DNA of 64,000 nucleotides from an uncultured Pelagibacteraceae bacterium (GCA_902531885.1 CACAFZ010000001.1:62001-126000), one strand, 5' to 3'. Shown: positions 29,780 through 39,835, counted from the stretch's first letter. Program-made: numbers and translations. Notes: generated by a model from the letters alone, not told the origin.

Positions 29780-30778
29780 ATGTCGGATAAATTTAAAGCA
29801 ATCATAATCAATCAAGATGGTGAAAAATTTTCAAGGGAAATAAAAGAAGTAGATAAAAATTTTTTAGAGGGAGATGTTTTAGTTAAAGTTGATTATTCAG
29901 ATTTAAATTTTAAAGATGCACTAATATTAAACAATGGTGGAAAACTTGTAAAAGAATTTCCGAGAATACCAGGAATTGATTTTTCAGGTAAAGTTGTTGA
30001 AAGTAATGCTGATAACTTTAAAGAAGGAGATGAAGTTGTTATTACAGGATGTAGAGTTGGAGAAATTTCTCATGGTGGATACTCACAATTTGCAAAAGTA
30101 AAAAAAGATTTTCTAGTTAAATTACCAAAAGGCATTTCTACTAAAGAGGCAATGATACTTGGCACTGCAGGTTTTACATCTTTAATGTGTGCTTTTGCAA
30201 TCAAAGCAAGAGAAGAAATTTTATTAGGTGAAAAAGTAAAAGACGTTCTTGTAACTGGAGCAACAGGTGGAGTTGGTTCTATCGCTATTATGGTTTTGTC
30301 TAAATTTGGTTACAATGTTACTGCTGTTACTGGAAAAATGGATAAATCTGATAGCTTAAAAAAACTAGGAGCATCAAGTATTATTGATCGAAAAGAATTT
30401 GAGGGCGAGCCTAAACTTTTAGGAAAAGGTGTTTGGGATGGGGTTGTTGACACAGTAGGTGGAAATATTTTAGCTCATGCAATTTCTCAAACTAAGCACT
30501 CAGGAATTGTTGCGGCATGTGGAAATGCTGGTGGTATTAAATTAAGTACTAGTGTAATGCCTTTTATTTTAAGAGGTGTAAAACTTTGGGGAATAGATTC
30601 TGTAGCAGTAAGCCTTAAAAGAAGAGAATTTGTTTGGAGTCAGGTACCAAACTTAATAGATTTTAACCTTCTAAATGAAACTATAAAAATTGTAAGCATG
30701 AAAGAATTATTAGATATATTTCCTCAAATGCTTAAAGGTCAAACATCAGGTAGAATTGTAGTTGATGTAAATAAATAA
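29780..30778 (+). CDS. acuI: acryloyl-CoA reductase / YhdH-family oxidoreductase
   Basis: VDYSDLNFKDALILNNGGKLVKEFPRIPGIDFSG; VLVTGATGGVGSIAIMVLSKFGYNVTAVTGK. Confidence 0.8.
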   Translation: MSDKFKAIIINQDGEKFSREIKEVDKNFLEGDVLVKVDYSDLNFKDALILNNGGKLVKEFPRIPGIDFSGKVVESNADNFKEGDEVVITGCRVGEISHGGYSQFAKVKKDFLVKLPKGISTKEAMILGTAGFTSLMCAFAIKAREEILLGEKVKDVLVTGATGGVGSIAIMVLSKFGYNVTAVTGKMDKSDSLKKLGASSIIDRKEFEGEPKLLGKGVWDGVVDTVGGNILAHAISQTKHSGIVAACGNAGGIKLSTSVMPFILRGVKLWGIDSVAVSLKRREFVWSQVPNLIDFNLLNETIKIVSMKELLDIFPQMLKGQTSGRIVVDVNK

Positions 30779-31668
30779 TGGATTGGGATAAGTTAAAAAT
30801 ATTTCATGCTGTAGCAGAAGCAGGAAGTTTTACTAATGCTACTGTAAATTTAAATTTAAGCCAATCTGCAATTAGTAGACAAATCCAATCTTTAGAAGAA
30901 GAATTAAAAGTAAAATTATTCGAAAGACATGCAAGAGGTCTTACGTTGACTGAAAATGGTGAGTATGTTTTTAGAACTGCTCATGAAGTAATAAGTAAGC
31001 TTAAAGAAGTAGAAACAACACTGGGTGATAAAAAAGACAAACCCTCAGGAAAACTAACGGTTACAACAGTAGTTAGCTTTGGAACAACATGGTTGACGCC
31101 TAGAATTCAGGAATTTATGCAATTAAATCCTGAAATTGAGGTTGAACTTATATTTGATGACAAAGAATTAGATTTAAGCACAAGACAAGCAGACATTGGA
31201 ATTTTTATGAGAAGACCGAAGCAGCTTAATTATATTCAGAAAAAACTTATAGATATTAATTACCATATATATGCATCACCAAAATATTTAGAAAAATTTG
31301 GATATCCAAAAACTATTAATGATTTAAATAAGCATAAATTCATATCTTTTGGTAAAGGTGCACCTTCTCCAGTTTATAATCCTGATTGGGCATTAAAACT
31401 TGGAATGAAAGATAATAAAAAGAGAAAAACTGTTATGAAGGTAAATAGTGTATATGGCCTACTTTTAGCAGTTCAAACAGGAGTGGGGCTTGCAGCACTT
31501 CCAGATTATTTAACAGTAAAACAGCCAAATATTGTTAAGGTTTTACCTAACATAGAAGGACCCATAACCGAGGCCCATTTTGTATATCCTCAATCAATGA
31601 AAAATGTTGCCAGGGTTCAAGCTTTTAGAAACTTCCTTTATAGTAAAATCTCAGAGTGGGAGTTTTAA
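30778..31668 (+). CDS. LysR-family transcriptional regulator
   Basis: N-terminal HTH WDKLKIFHAVAEAGSFTNATVNLNLSQSAISRQIQSLEEELKVKLFER. Confidence 0.9.
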   Translation: MDWDKLKIFHAVAEAGSFTNATVNLNLSQSAISRQIQSLEEELKVKLFERHARGLTLTENGEYVFRTAHEVISKLKEVETTLGDKKDKPSGKLTVTTVVSFGTTWLTPRIQEFMQLNPEIEVELIFDDKELDLSTRQADIGIFMRRPKQLNYIQKKLIDINYHIYASPKYLEKFGYPKTINDLNKHKFISFGKGAPSPVYNPDWALKLGMKDNKKRKTVMKVNSVYGLLLAVQTGVGLAALPDYLTVKQPNIVKVLPNIEGPITEAHFVYPQSMKNVARVQAFRNFLYSKISEWEF

Positions 31669-31693
31669 TACAACCTGCGACAATCAGTGCGAT

Positions 31694-31724
31694 TGATAAC
31701 TATTATCATTGATAATAGTTATCA
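31694..31724. promoter_or_regulatory. Fur-type iron box
   Basis: tgataactattatca t tgataatagttatca: perfect 15-bp arms around a single central t, upstream of the iron-binding protein gene. Confidence 0.85.
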
Positions 31725-31767
31725 TTTTCAATAATATATAAACAAAAGTGCGGGGAAAAAGGTAAAA

Positions 31768-32796
31768 ATGAAAAAAATATCAATTTTAAGTTTAATTCTT
31801 TCATTGATTGTATCCACATTTGCAATCGCAAATGAGGTAAATATTTTCAATGCAAGACATTATAAAGCTGATGCTGAACTTTATGGAAAGTTTACTAAAG
31901 CGACTGGAATTAAAGTAAATTTAATTAACGGAAAATCAGGAGCATTAGAAAAAAGAATGATAGAGGAAGGCGCTGATTCAGCAGCAGACCTTTACATCAC
32001 TGCAGATGCAGGAAGATGTGGTGCTTTTCAAGCAAAAGGTATGACACAAGGTGGATTAACTTCTCCGACAATTAAATCATCAGTTCCAAAAAACTTTAGA
32101 ACATCACACTGGGTAGGAGTAGCAAAGCGAGCAAGAATAATTTATTACTCACCAGAAAGAGTTACTGGTGCTGAACTATCAGGAATGACTTATGAAGGTC
32201 TAGCAGATCCAAAATGGAAAGGTAGATTAGTAATTAGAAAATCAAGTAACATTTACAATAAATCTCTTGTAGCTTCATTAATTGCAAATAATGGAAAAAA
32301 AGCCACTGCAGAATGGGCAAAGGGAGTTGTTGCTAACATGGCAAGACCATCTGAAGGAAACGACAGAGCTCAAATCATGGCAGTAGCCGCTGGAGAAGCA
32401 GACATAGCTGTAGCTAATACATATTATTTGGCTCTTATGTTGTCTGGTAAAAAAGGCGCAGAACAACAGGAAGCTGCAAAAAAAGTTAAAGCATTTTTTC
32501 CAAATCAAGATGGTAGAGGAACTCACATGAATATTAGTTGTGCTGCTCTAGTTAAAGGTGCTCCAAACAAAGCAAACGCTATTGCTCTTGTTGAATTTTT
32601 GCTAACACCTGAATCTCAAGAACACTTTACAAATAATACTTTTGAGTTTCCAATGATTGGTGGTGTTTCGCCAAGTCCACTAGTAGTAAACAACTTGGGA
32701 TTAGATTTTAAACAAGATCTAAAAACAAAAGTTTCTACTTACGGAAAAAATCAAGCTGCTGCATTAGAAGTAATGACAGCTGCTGGATGGAAATAA
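31768..32796 (+). CDS. futA: Fe(III) ABC transporter substrate-binding protein (FutA/FbpA-like)
   Basis: EVNIFNARHYKADAELYGKFTKATGIKVNLINGKSGALEKRMIEEG; preceded by Fur box. Confidence 0.9.
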   Translation: MKKISILSLILSLIVSTFAIANEVNIFNARHYKADAELYGKFTKATGIKVNLINGKSGALEKRMIEEGADSAADLYITADAGRCGAFQAKGMTQGGLTSPTIKSSVPKNFRTSHWVGVAKRARIIYYSPERVTGAELSGMTYEGLADPKWKGRLVIRKSSNIYNKSLVASLIANNGKKATAEWAKGVVANMARPSEGNDRAQIMAVAAGEADIAVANTYYLALMLSGKKGAEQQEAAKKVKAFFPNQDGRGTHMNISCAALVKGAPNKANAIALVEFLLTPESQEHFTNNTFEFPMIGGVSPSPLVVNNLGLDFKQDLKTKVSTYGKNQAAALEVMTAAGWK

Positions 32797-32799
32797 CCA

Positions 32800-32967
32800 G
32801 TGGTAAAAAAAGAATTTATTACTGATATTGATTATAATAAATCTTCTGAGTCATGTCCTACATGCGCAACAGAGTGTAAAAAAATCAATAACAGAATAAA
32901 TGATAGAGAGTTATATGAATTGGAAACAAAGGAGGTTCCGCACATCCTAAAAGTTTTTAATTTATAG
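32800..32967 (+). CDS. Cys-rich microprotein in the iron operon, 55 aa
   Basis: GTG-start frame: VVKKEFITDIDYNKSSESCPTCATECKKINNRINDRELYELETKEVPHILKVFNL; starts 3 nt after the futA stop. Confidence 0.5.
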   Translation: MVKKEFITDIDYNKSSESCPTCATECKKINNRINDRELYELETKEVPHILKVFNL

Positions 32968-32982
32968 ATACTTTCTTGAATT

Positions 32983-33020
32983 AGTGCCTGCGGCACAGGT
33001 TCTCCTTTCTCGCAGGCACT
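32983..33020 (+). promoter_or_regulatory. GC-rich hairpin between binding-protein and permease genes
   Basis: agtgcctgcg ... cgcaggcact, perfect 10-bp stem with 18-nt loop, no following U-tract. Confidence 0.7.
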
Positions 33021-33055
33021 TATAAAAGCTTTCAGATTATAAGGCGGATTATAAT

Positions 33056-34678
33056 ATGAGACAGCTAAATGCCTGGTATATTTCTTCTTTTTTAATCTCT
33101 GTTGTAGTAGCTATTCCAATAATAACAGTTTTTTCAAGTTTTTTTGAAGATACGTCAAATTATTTTGCAATTCTTAAAGAAACTTTTTTTTTCGAATATA
33201 TATTTAATTCACTAACTCTTTTAATTGGAGTTATATTTTTAACATTCATTTTAGGAGTTGGATCAGCATATTTAGTTTCTTTTTATGAGTTTCCTGGTGC
33301 TAATTTTTTTAAATGGGCTCTAATATTATCTTTTGCAGTACCTCCTTATATATATGCTTATTCTTTATTCGCTTTTTTTGAAAATTATGGGACCGCGTTT
33401 ACAATCTTAAAATTTTTGTTTGGAGATGGAAATTACAATAAACATATACCAAAGTTTAGTGGAATGTTTGGTTTGATTTTATCAATCTCTTTCTCATTGT
33501 ATGTTTATGTATATATACTTGCGAGATCGTCATTTATGTATCAGTCACAAAACTTAATAGAATTAGGTAAAAACCTTGGTTTTACAAAATTTAAATCATT
33601 TTATTCAATAATATTACCAGCCGCTCGTCCTGCTATTGTTGCTGGTTTATCATTAGTAGCAATGGAAACATTAGCTGAATTTGGAGCAGTAGATTTTTTT
33701 TCTGTAAATACTCTTACTACCGGTATTTATAATGCTTGGATAACATATGATGACTTGGCATTTGCAAACCGAATATCTTTTTTCCTCTTATTATTTATAT
33801 TTATATTGTTTGTAACTGAAAATTTATCTAGAAAAAAAGCCAGGTATCATTTGGATACAAAAGGTGGTTTTAAGAAAAAGGAAAAAATCAAACTTTACGG
33901 ATCAAAATCTTTTTTTGCATTTTCATTTTGTTTTATTTTATTTTTTTTAAGTTTTTTATTTCCATTAAGTCAAATGTTGTATTGGACAATCAAATTTCCT
34001 GAAAATTTGATTGGCGTAGAAATAATTGATCTTTTACTAAATACTTTATACCTAGTTTCTCTATCAAGTTTAGTCTTAATATTTTTTGCTTTAATATCCA
34101 ATTACGGAAATAGAGTTTCAAATAAAAAGGTTTTAAATATGTTGTCCACTTTATCGATTTCTGGATATGCAATACCAGGAGTAATTCTTGCCATAGCTTT
34201 TATAACTTTTATTGCGTGGTTTGATGAAAATATAATTAAAGAATTAGGATTTTTATCAATTAAAAAGATATTTATTGGTTCGATTTTAGGTTTAGTTCTA
34301 GTTTATTTTGTAAGATTTTATTCATTAGCTTTTAATGGAATAAAATCAGGATATGAAAAAATGAATATTGCCGTAGATGAGAGCGCATATCTTCTTGGAT
34401 ATTCTAAATCAAAAACTTTTTTAAATATTCATGTTCCTTACTTAAGAAATTCACTTTTATTTGTTATTATATTAATTTCACTAGAAATAGTCAGGGAATT
34501 GCCAATTACACTAATTTTGAGACCTTTTAATTTTGAAACTTTCGCAACTACAGCATATATTTCTGCATCTGAGGATTTATTGGAGGCTGCAGCTGTTCCA
34601 TCATTATGTTTGATAGTTATTGCAAGTATCTTTATTTTACTTACGTCTAAATATATTTTAAGAGATAATAATGAGTAA
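33056..34678 (+). CDS. futB: Fe(III) ABC transporter permease (FutB/FbpB-like)
   Basis: 540 aa, two fused permease domains; NLGFTKFKSFYSIILPAARPAIVAGLSLVAMETLAEFGAVDFF. Confidence 0.9.
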   Translation: MRQLNAWYISSFLISVVVAIPIITVFSSFFEDTSNYFAILKETFFFEYIFNSLTLLIGVIFLTFILGVGSAYLVSFYEFPGANFFKWALILSFAVPPYIYAYSLFAFFENYGTAFTILKFLFGDGNYNKHIPKFSGMFGLILSISFSLYVYVYILARSSFMYQSQNLIELGKNLGFTKFKSFYSIILPAARPAIVAGLSLVAMETLAEFGAVDFFSVNTLTTGIYNAWITYDDLAFANRISFFLLLFIFILFVTENLSRKKARYHLDTKGGFKKKEKIKLYGSKSFFAFSFCFILFFLSFLFPLSQMLYWTIKFPENLIGVEIIDLLLNTLYLVSLSSLVLIFFALISNYGNRVSNKKVLNMLSTLSISGYAIPGVILAIAFITFIAWFDENIIKELGFLSIKKIFIGSILGLVLVYFVRFYSLAFNGIKSGYEKMNIAVDESAYLLGYSKSKTFLNIHVPYLRNSLLFVIILISLEIVRELPITLILRPFNFETFATTAYISASEDLLEAAAVPSLCLIVIASIFILLTSKYILRDNNE

Positions 34679-35732
34679 TAATTTTTTAGAAATTAAAAAT
34701 GTTAGTTTTAGAGCTGGAGGAAAGACTAAAGTAAAAAACGTTTCTTTTAATATTAAAAACAAGGGAGATATAATTTGTCTCTTGGGACCTTCTGGTGTTG
34801 GCAAGACTACAATCCTTAGGACAATTGCAGGATTAGAAAAAATTAAATCAGGATCAATAAAGCTTAAAAATAAAACCTTGTCATCTGCAAAAGACCATAT
34901 TGAACCAGAAAATCGAAATATATCTCTATCATTTCAGGAAAATAGTTTATTTCCTCATTATACAATTGAAAAAAATATAAATTTAGGAGCAGAAGCAAAA
35001 AAGCTAAATGGGAAAAAGAAAATTAGTCCTAAAAAAATAATCAAATTGTTAAATATCGAAAAAATATTAAGCAAATATCCTCACCAAATAAGTGCAGGCG
35101 AAGCACAAAGGGCAGCTCTTGCTAGATCTTTAGTTACGCAACCAGATCTCTTATTGTTAGATGAGCCATTATCAAATGTTGATCAAAGTTTTAAAGAAGA
35201 AATACAAGTTCAGCTAAAAAAGCTTTTAAATGATTTAAAAATAACAACCATTGTTGTTACTCATGATTCTTATGAAGCCTTTTATCTAGGATCAAAATGT
35301 GGAGTAATTTTAAATGATAAACTAAAGCAATTTGACGATCCTTATAATGTTTATCATTTCCCGAATTCAGTTGAAGTTGTTAATTTTTTAAATAGAGGAA
35401 TACTTATTCCTGCAAAAGTTACTGGTGAAAATAGCCTTGAAAATGAGGACCTTGGTAAAATAAAAGGCAATTTTATTAAACATTATCCAAAAGGCTCAGA
35501 TGTGCAGCTATTGTTGCAACCTGAAGACTTGGAACATGATGATAAAAGCAACCTAAAGCTGGATGTCGTTGATAGAAAATTTAGAGGGACTAACTTTATT
35601 TACACACTTAGAACCCGAAGTAAAAAACTAATTCCAGTTTTTGTTCATTCCCACCACATTCATCAGCATGAAAAAGATGAAAAATTTGGAATTAAAAGAC
35701 CAATTCATATTGATCATATTGTTTGTTTTTAA
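34671..35732 (+). CDS. futC: Fe(III) ABC transporter ATP-binding protein (FutC/FbpC-like)
   Basis: GPSGVGKTTILRTIAG; ISAGEAQRAALARSLVTQPDLLLLDEPLSNVD. Confidence 0.92.
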   Translation: MSNNFLEIKNVSFRAGGKTKVKNVSFNIKNKGDIICLLGPSGVGKTTILRTIAGLEKIKSGSIKLKNKTLSSAKDHIEPENRNISLSFQENSLFPHYTIEKNINLGAEAKKLNGKKKISPKKIIKLLNIEKILSKYPHQISAGEAQRAALARSLVTQPDLLLLDEPLSNVDQSFKEEIQVQLKKLLNDLKITTIVVTHDSYEAFYLGSKCGVILNDKLKQFDDPYNVYHFPNSVEVVNFLNRGILIPAKVTGENSLENEDLGKIKGNFIKHYPKGSDVQLLLQPEDLEHDDKSNLKLDVVDRKFRGTNFIYTLRTRSKKLIPVFVHSHHIHQHEKDEKFGIKRPIHIDHIVCF

Positions 35733-35760
35733 GTATTAACTTAAATATATTTATAAATTA

Positions 35761-36603
35761 ATGGATACAAACGTATTTTTTATAATTCTATTAGCAACTG
35801 TAATGCACGCTGTTTGGAATGGGATGGTAAAAAAACATCCAGACAAAGTAGTTGCAGTGTCAGGAATTGTTTTTGGTCACGTTCCTGCATCAATCATTGC
35901 AATTATCTTATTACCAGCACCATCTTTAGAATGCATTCCTTATATAATTGCCAGCGCATTAATTCACCAAGGATACAATTGGTATTTATTATCTTCTTAT
36001 AAAATTGGAGATCTGACAAAAGTTTATCCTATAGCAAGAGGTTTTGGACCTTTGGTTGCTACACTAATTTCAATATTAATTTTAGGTTTGGTTTTGGATA
36101 ATTTAATAATTCTATCAATTTTTTTAATATGTGCAGGAATTATGATCCTTGGAATTTTTGATCAAAAAAATAAAAAAAATTCTAAAATAATACAATATTC
36201 TTTGATTACAGGTTTTTTTATTGGGCTTTATTCAATCGTAGATGGATATGGTGCAAGAATTAGTTTGTCAGCTATAACTTATATGAGCTGGTCATTTATT
36301 CTAATAGCAGTTTTTTTTCCAATAGTGCTTAAAATTAAAAAACAAAAAAACATATTTAAAAATGTAATGAATAGAGGAAAACAAATATTTTGGATTGGGG
36401 GAACTTTATCTTATATAATTTATATTATTGTTGTTTGGGGTTTTACAAAAGCACCAATTCCTATGGTTGGTGCATTAAGAGAATCTAGTATATTTTTTTC
36501 CATATTTATTGGATATTTCTTTTTAAAAGAAAAGATTACTCCAACAAAGATATTCTCTATTCTATTAATTCTTGTTGGAGTAATCGGTTTAAAACTATTT
36601 TAA
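35761..36603 (+). CDS. EamA/DMT-family transporter
   Basis: 280 aa, ten hydrophobic segments; DLTKVYPIARGFGPLVATLISILILG. Confidence 0.8.
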   Translation: MDTNVFFIILLATVMHAVWNGMVKKHPDKVVAVSGIVFGHVPASIIAIILLPAPSLECIPYIIASALIHQGYNWYLLSSYKIGDLTKVYPIARGFGPLVATLISILILGLVLDNLIILSIFLICAGIMILGIFDQKNKKNSKIIQYSLITGFFIGLYSIVDGYGARISLSAITYMSWSFILIAVFFPIVLKIKKQKNIFKNVMNRGKQIFWIGGTLSYIIYIIVVWGFTKAPIPMVGALRESSIFFSIFIGYFFLKEKITPTKIFSILLILVGVIGLKLF

Positions 36604-37565
36604 AACCACCCCTTTGGAACAATTATATAGTGAATAGCAAGCACTATTCCAACTGATACACTTAATCCAAAGATCATTTTTATAAAGTCCTTACCAATAA
36701 GTGGGAAAACGTATTTAAATTTATAATCTTTATTCATTGTTGAAATTGCTAATTCTCGACCACATAATAATCCAACAAACACCCAAGTTGTTGACATTGG
36801 TAGATCATTTAATTCTTTAAAGTAAAATAAAACTGCCGCGTAAATTACATTAATAATAGTAGCTGATCGTGCATATCTAGTTCCTGTTTTATCCAAAACT
36901 ACCTTTTGAATAGGACCACCATGAATATAAAAAATATAAAATAATAAGACTGTAAAATAAGCCATTACAGTAATCAGGAGAGTAGGGCTTAATTGTCTTG
37001 GTAAATATACAGCTATGTTTGCAACATCATGTGATAGCCAAACCCACCATAACCAACCAGAAGTTACCCAAACAGAGTTACGCCAGAAACCAATCCATTT
37101 ATCACTTACTTCATCAAACTTTTCATTGATAAATTTTGATACAACTATCCAGGCAATATAAGCAACTACTGCAGCTAAACCGTAGCCAACAACACTTTTC
37201 ATTAACATTTTTTCTAAAACAACAGTTGATGCAAAAGCTGAAAGAACCAAGAAAGTAGTAGAAACTGGAATTCCAATTCTTGTTAATAATAAAAGTATTC
37301 CAGGAGCAACAGCGTGATACCATTGAATTTCTTGATAAGGTATTCTTGTTAACCTTCCATATGAGATATCACCATCATAAGCATACCAACCCCAACCAAG
37401 AGCTAGTATCATTACAAATGATGCTGAAGCAGCAAGTGTATACCATTTAAACCACTTTTGTTTTGAAGCAATAAAAGTACCCAATGTTTGAATTGAGTCA
37501 TTTCCAATTACAGACCATCCTGCTAGTCCAAATCCTACTATTGTATATATTAATGAGAGTTCCAT
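36600..37565 (-). CDS. divergent inorganic phosphate transporter (PiT)-like membrane protein
   Basis: SVIGNDSIQTLGTFIA, WLSHDVANIAVYLPR, LPMSTTWVFVGLLCGRELA resemble PiT GND/STT signatures. Confidence 0.6.
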   Translation of the reverse strand: MELSLIYTIVGFGLAGWSVIGNDSIQTLGTFIASKQKWFKWYTLAASASFVMILALGWGWYAYDGDISYGRLTRIPYQEIQWYHAVAPGILLLLTRIGIPVSTTFLVLSAFASTVVLEKMLMKSVVGYGLAAVVAYIAWIVVSKFINEKFDEVSDKWIGFWRNSVWVTSGWLWWVWLSHDVANIAVYLPRQLSPTLLITVMAYFTVLLFYIFYIHGGPIQKVVLDKTGTRYARSATIINVIYAAVLFYFKELNDLPMSTTWVFVGLLCGRELAISTMNKDYKFKYVFPLIGKDFIKMIFGLSVSVGIVLAIHYIIVPKGWF

Positions 37566-37785
37566 ATTTTTAATGAGAATTCCTTATTTTTATTGTTTTA
37601 AATTTTAATCGATTCATATCGATAAAGATTATTTAATGTGTGAGAGATTATTTATCTATAGTTAAATTTATTATTATTTTTTATGGAGAGGCGATTCATC
37701 CTGATTATATTATCTTATTTAAAAGTCTAGTAAGTAAATTGACTATCTTAAATTTAATACTTTAAGTTGTATTTACTTGATCAAT

Positions 37786-38184
37786 TTATTTATTTTTGCA
37801 TTTTTTGCACAAACCGAAGAATTCTAAATTATATTTGTTATATTTCATTCCAGAATTATCTTCAAAATTTGTTAGATATTTAGAAAGCTTAGAGTTGTTT
37901 ATTTCAGTGACTTTTTCGCAGCTTTCACAAATTGAAAAAGCAGTAGCTTTAGAAACTTGGCAACTAGAGTTTTTACATGCAACAAAAGCATTTCTACTTT
38001 CAATTTTATGGATTTTACCTATTTCAACCAACTTATCTAAAGCTCTATAAACCTGCAGTGGTGCTTTTAATCCTTTTTTCTGAACATTAAATAAAATCGA
38101 ATAAGCTTTTAATGGCTCAGAAGATTTTTCTACAAGATCTAAAACAATTTGTTGATTTTTTGTAAGGTATTGTTGTTTTTGCAT
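37786..38184 (-). CDS. zur: Fur-family transcriptional repressor, probably Zur
   Basis: LTKNQQIVLDLVEKSSEPLKAYSIL; CKNSSCQ/CESCEK/CKKCKN Cys pairs; adjacent to znuBC. Confidence 0.85.
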   Translation of the reverse strand: MQKQQYLTKNQQIVLDLVEKSSEPLKAYSILFNVQKKGLKAPLQVYRALDKLVEIGKIHKIESRNAFVACKNSSCQVSKATAFSICESCEKVTEINNSKLSKYLTNFEDNSGMKYNKYNLEFFGLCKKCKNK

Positions 38185-38208
38185 TTTTAATATTTTACCA
38201 GTTGTTCA

Positions 38209-39012
38209 TTAGTTTTTCAATTGAATGGATTGTTTTATTTTTAATAATGAAAGTATAAATAAAATTAAAGACGCTGTTATTATTGAAGGTCCTGATGCTG
38301 TATTAAATTCCAGTGAAGAGAACAACCCAATAATTACTGATAGCAAACCTCCAATTATTGCAAACAGTACCATTTTTTTTGGATTGTCAGAGATATTTCT
38401 AGCCATTGCAGCTGGAATAATTAACATTCCAGTGATTAATAACAAACCAACCATTTTTATAGAAATTGCAATAATAGCTGCCATTAAAATTGTAAATACT
38501 GCTTTTGCTCTATCCGGGTTTAATCCTTCTGCTTCAGCTAATTCATAATTTACTGTTGATGCAAATAAAGGTTTCCAAATTAATTTTAATACTAATAAAA
38601 TTAATGCTCCACCAAACCATATAATAGTTAAATCTTTAACCGTTACAGCTAATATGTCTCCAAATAACAATCCCATAATATCAAATCTGATAAACGTTAA
38701 AAATCCAATTACTACCAATCCAACAGCTAATGAAGAATGAGCTAAAAGTCCGAGCAAGGCATCACCTGGAAGATTAGTTTTTTTTTGAAGTTGAATTAAA
38801 AATAACGCTATTATGGACGAAATTAAAAACACGGAAACCGCAATATTTAATTCAAAAGAATATGCAATGGTAACTCCAAGTAATGCTGAGTGTGAAAGTG
38901 TATCTCCAAAATAAGACAATCTTCTCCAAACAACAAAACAACCAAGTGGACCTGTTACTAGAGCAACTCCAATTCCAGCAATTAATGCTCGTATAAAAAA
39001 ATCATCAAACAT
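38209..39012 (-). CDS. znuB: zinc ABC transporter permease
   Basis: ABC-3 family: LGCFVVWRRLSYFGDTLSHSALLGVTIAY. Confidence 0.95.
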   Translation of the reverse strand: MFDDFFIRALIAGIGVALVTGPLGCFVVWRRLSYFGDTLSHSALLGVTIAYSFELNIAVSVFLISSIIALFLIQLQKKTNLPGDALLGLLAHSSLAVGLVVIGFLTFIRFDIMGLLFGDILAVTVKDLTIIWFGGALILLVLKLIWKPLFASTVNYELAEAEGLNPDRAKAVFTILMAAIIAISIKMVGLLLITGMLIIPAAMARNISDNPKKMVLFAIIGGLLSVIIGLFSSLEFNTASGPSIITASLILFILSLLKIKQSIQLKN

Positions 39013-39013
39013 T

Positions 39014-39760
39014 TTAATTTTTCTTTATTTCTCCCTCATTAGAATGAACATGATCATGTCTATGCTCATAAACAGAAAGTATTTGAGAAGCTTGTTCGCC
39101 AAATAAAGCTTTATATTCATTGTTCTTTGCAACATCAATTGGTGAGCCTGAGCAACAGACATGTCCATTTAAACAAACAACATGGTCAGTAGCACTCATC
39201 ACCGTATGTAAGTCATGAGATATTAATAAAATTCCACAATTTAATTCATCTGATATTTTTTTAATTAGTTCATACAAAGCTATTTCCCCAGTAAAATCTA
39301 CTCCTTGAACAGGTTCATCAAGGACTAATAATTCTGGTTTTTTTGAAATAGCTCTTGCTAGTAAAACCCTTTGAAATTCACCACCTGATAAATTTCCTAA
39401 ATTTTTATTTTTAAGATGTTCAACACCAGTTAAAGATAAAGCCTCATTTATAGCATCATCTTTGAGGTTTTCTGTTAGCACCATGAAGTCATTAACCCTT
39501 AATGGCAATGTCCAGTCTATTGAAACCTTTTGAGGAACATACCCAACTTTTTTGGTATATTTTTCAACTTTACCTTCAATTTTTTTATAAATACCCAAGG
39601 CAATTTTTGCAGTTGTGCTTTTTCCAGAACCGTTAGGTCCAATAAGAGTTACAATTTTCCCTTTTTCAACCTCTAGTGATACACCTCTGACAAGCCACTT
39701 ATTATTTTGGGAATAGCCAGCATTCTCTAATTTAACTAAAGTATTTTTTTCTGAGCTCAT
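39014..39760 (-). CDS. znuC: zinc ABC transporter ATP-binding protein
   Basis: GPNGSGKSTTAKIALG; LSGGEFQRVLLARAISKKPELLVLDEP. Confidence 0.95.
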   Translation of the reverse strand: MSSEKNTLVKLENAGYSQNNKWLVRGVSLEVEKGKIVTLIGPNGSGKSTTAKIALGIYKKIEGKVEKYTKKVGYVPQKVSIDWTLPLRVNDFMVLTENLKDDAINEALSLTGVEHLKNKNLGNLSGGEFQRVLLARAISKKPELLVLDEPVQGVDFTGEIALYELIKKISDELNCGILLISHDLHTVMSATDHVVCLNGHVCCSGSPIDVAKNNEYKALFGEQASQILSVYEHRHDHVHSNEGEIKKN

Positions 39761-39781
39761 TTTATTACTTGACTTTGTTAT

Positions 39782-39815
39782 TTGTTATATTATTACAAAC
39801 TGTTATAATATAACA
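39782..39815. promoter_or_regulatory. two Zur-type operators between divergent znuC and znuA
   Basis: ttgttatattattacaa (39782-39798) and tgttataatataaca (39801-39815); the second is a perfect odd palindrome. Confidence 0.75.
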
Positions 39816-39835
39816 ACTAATTAACACTTAAAACT

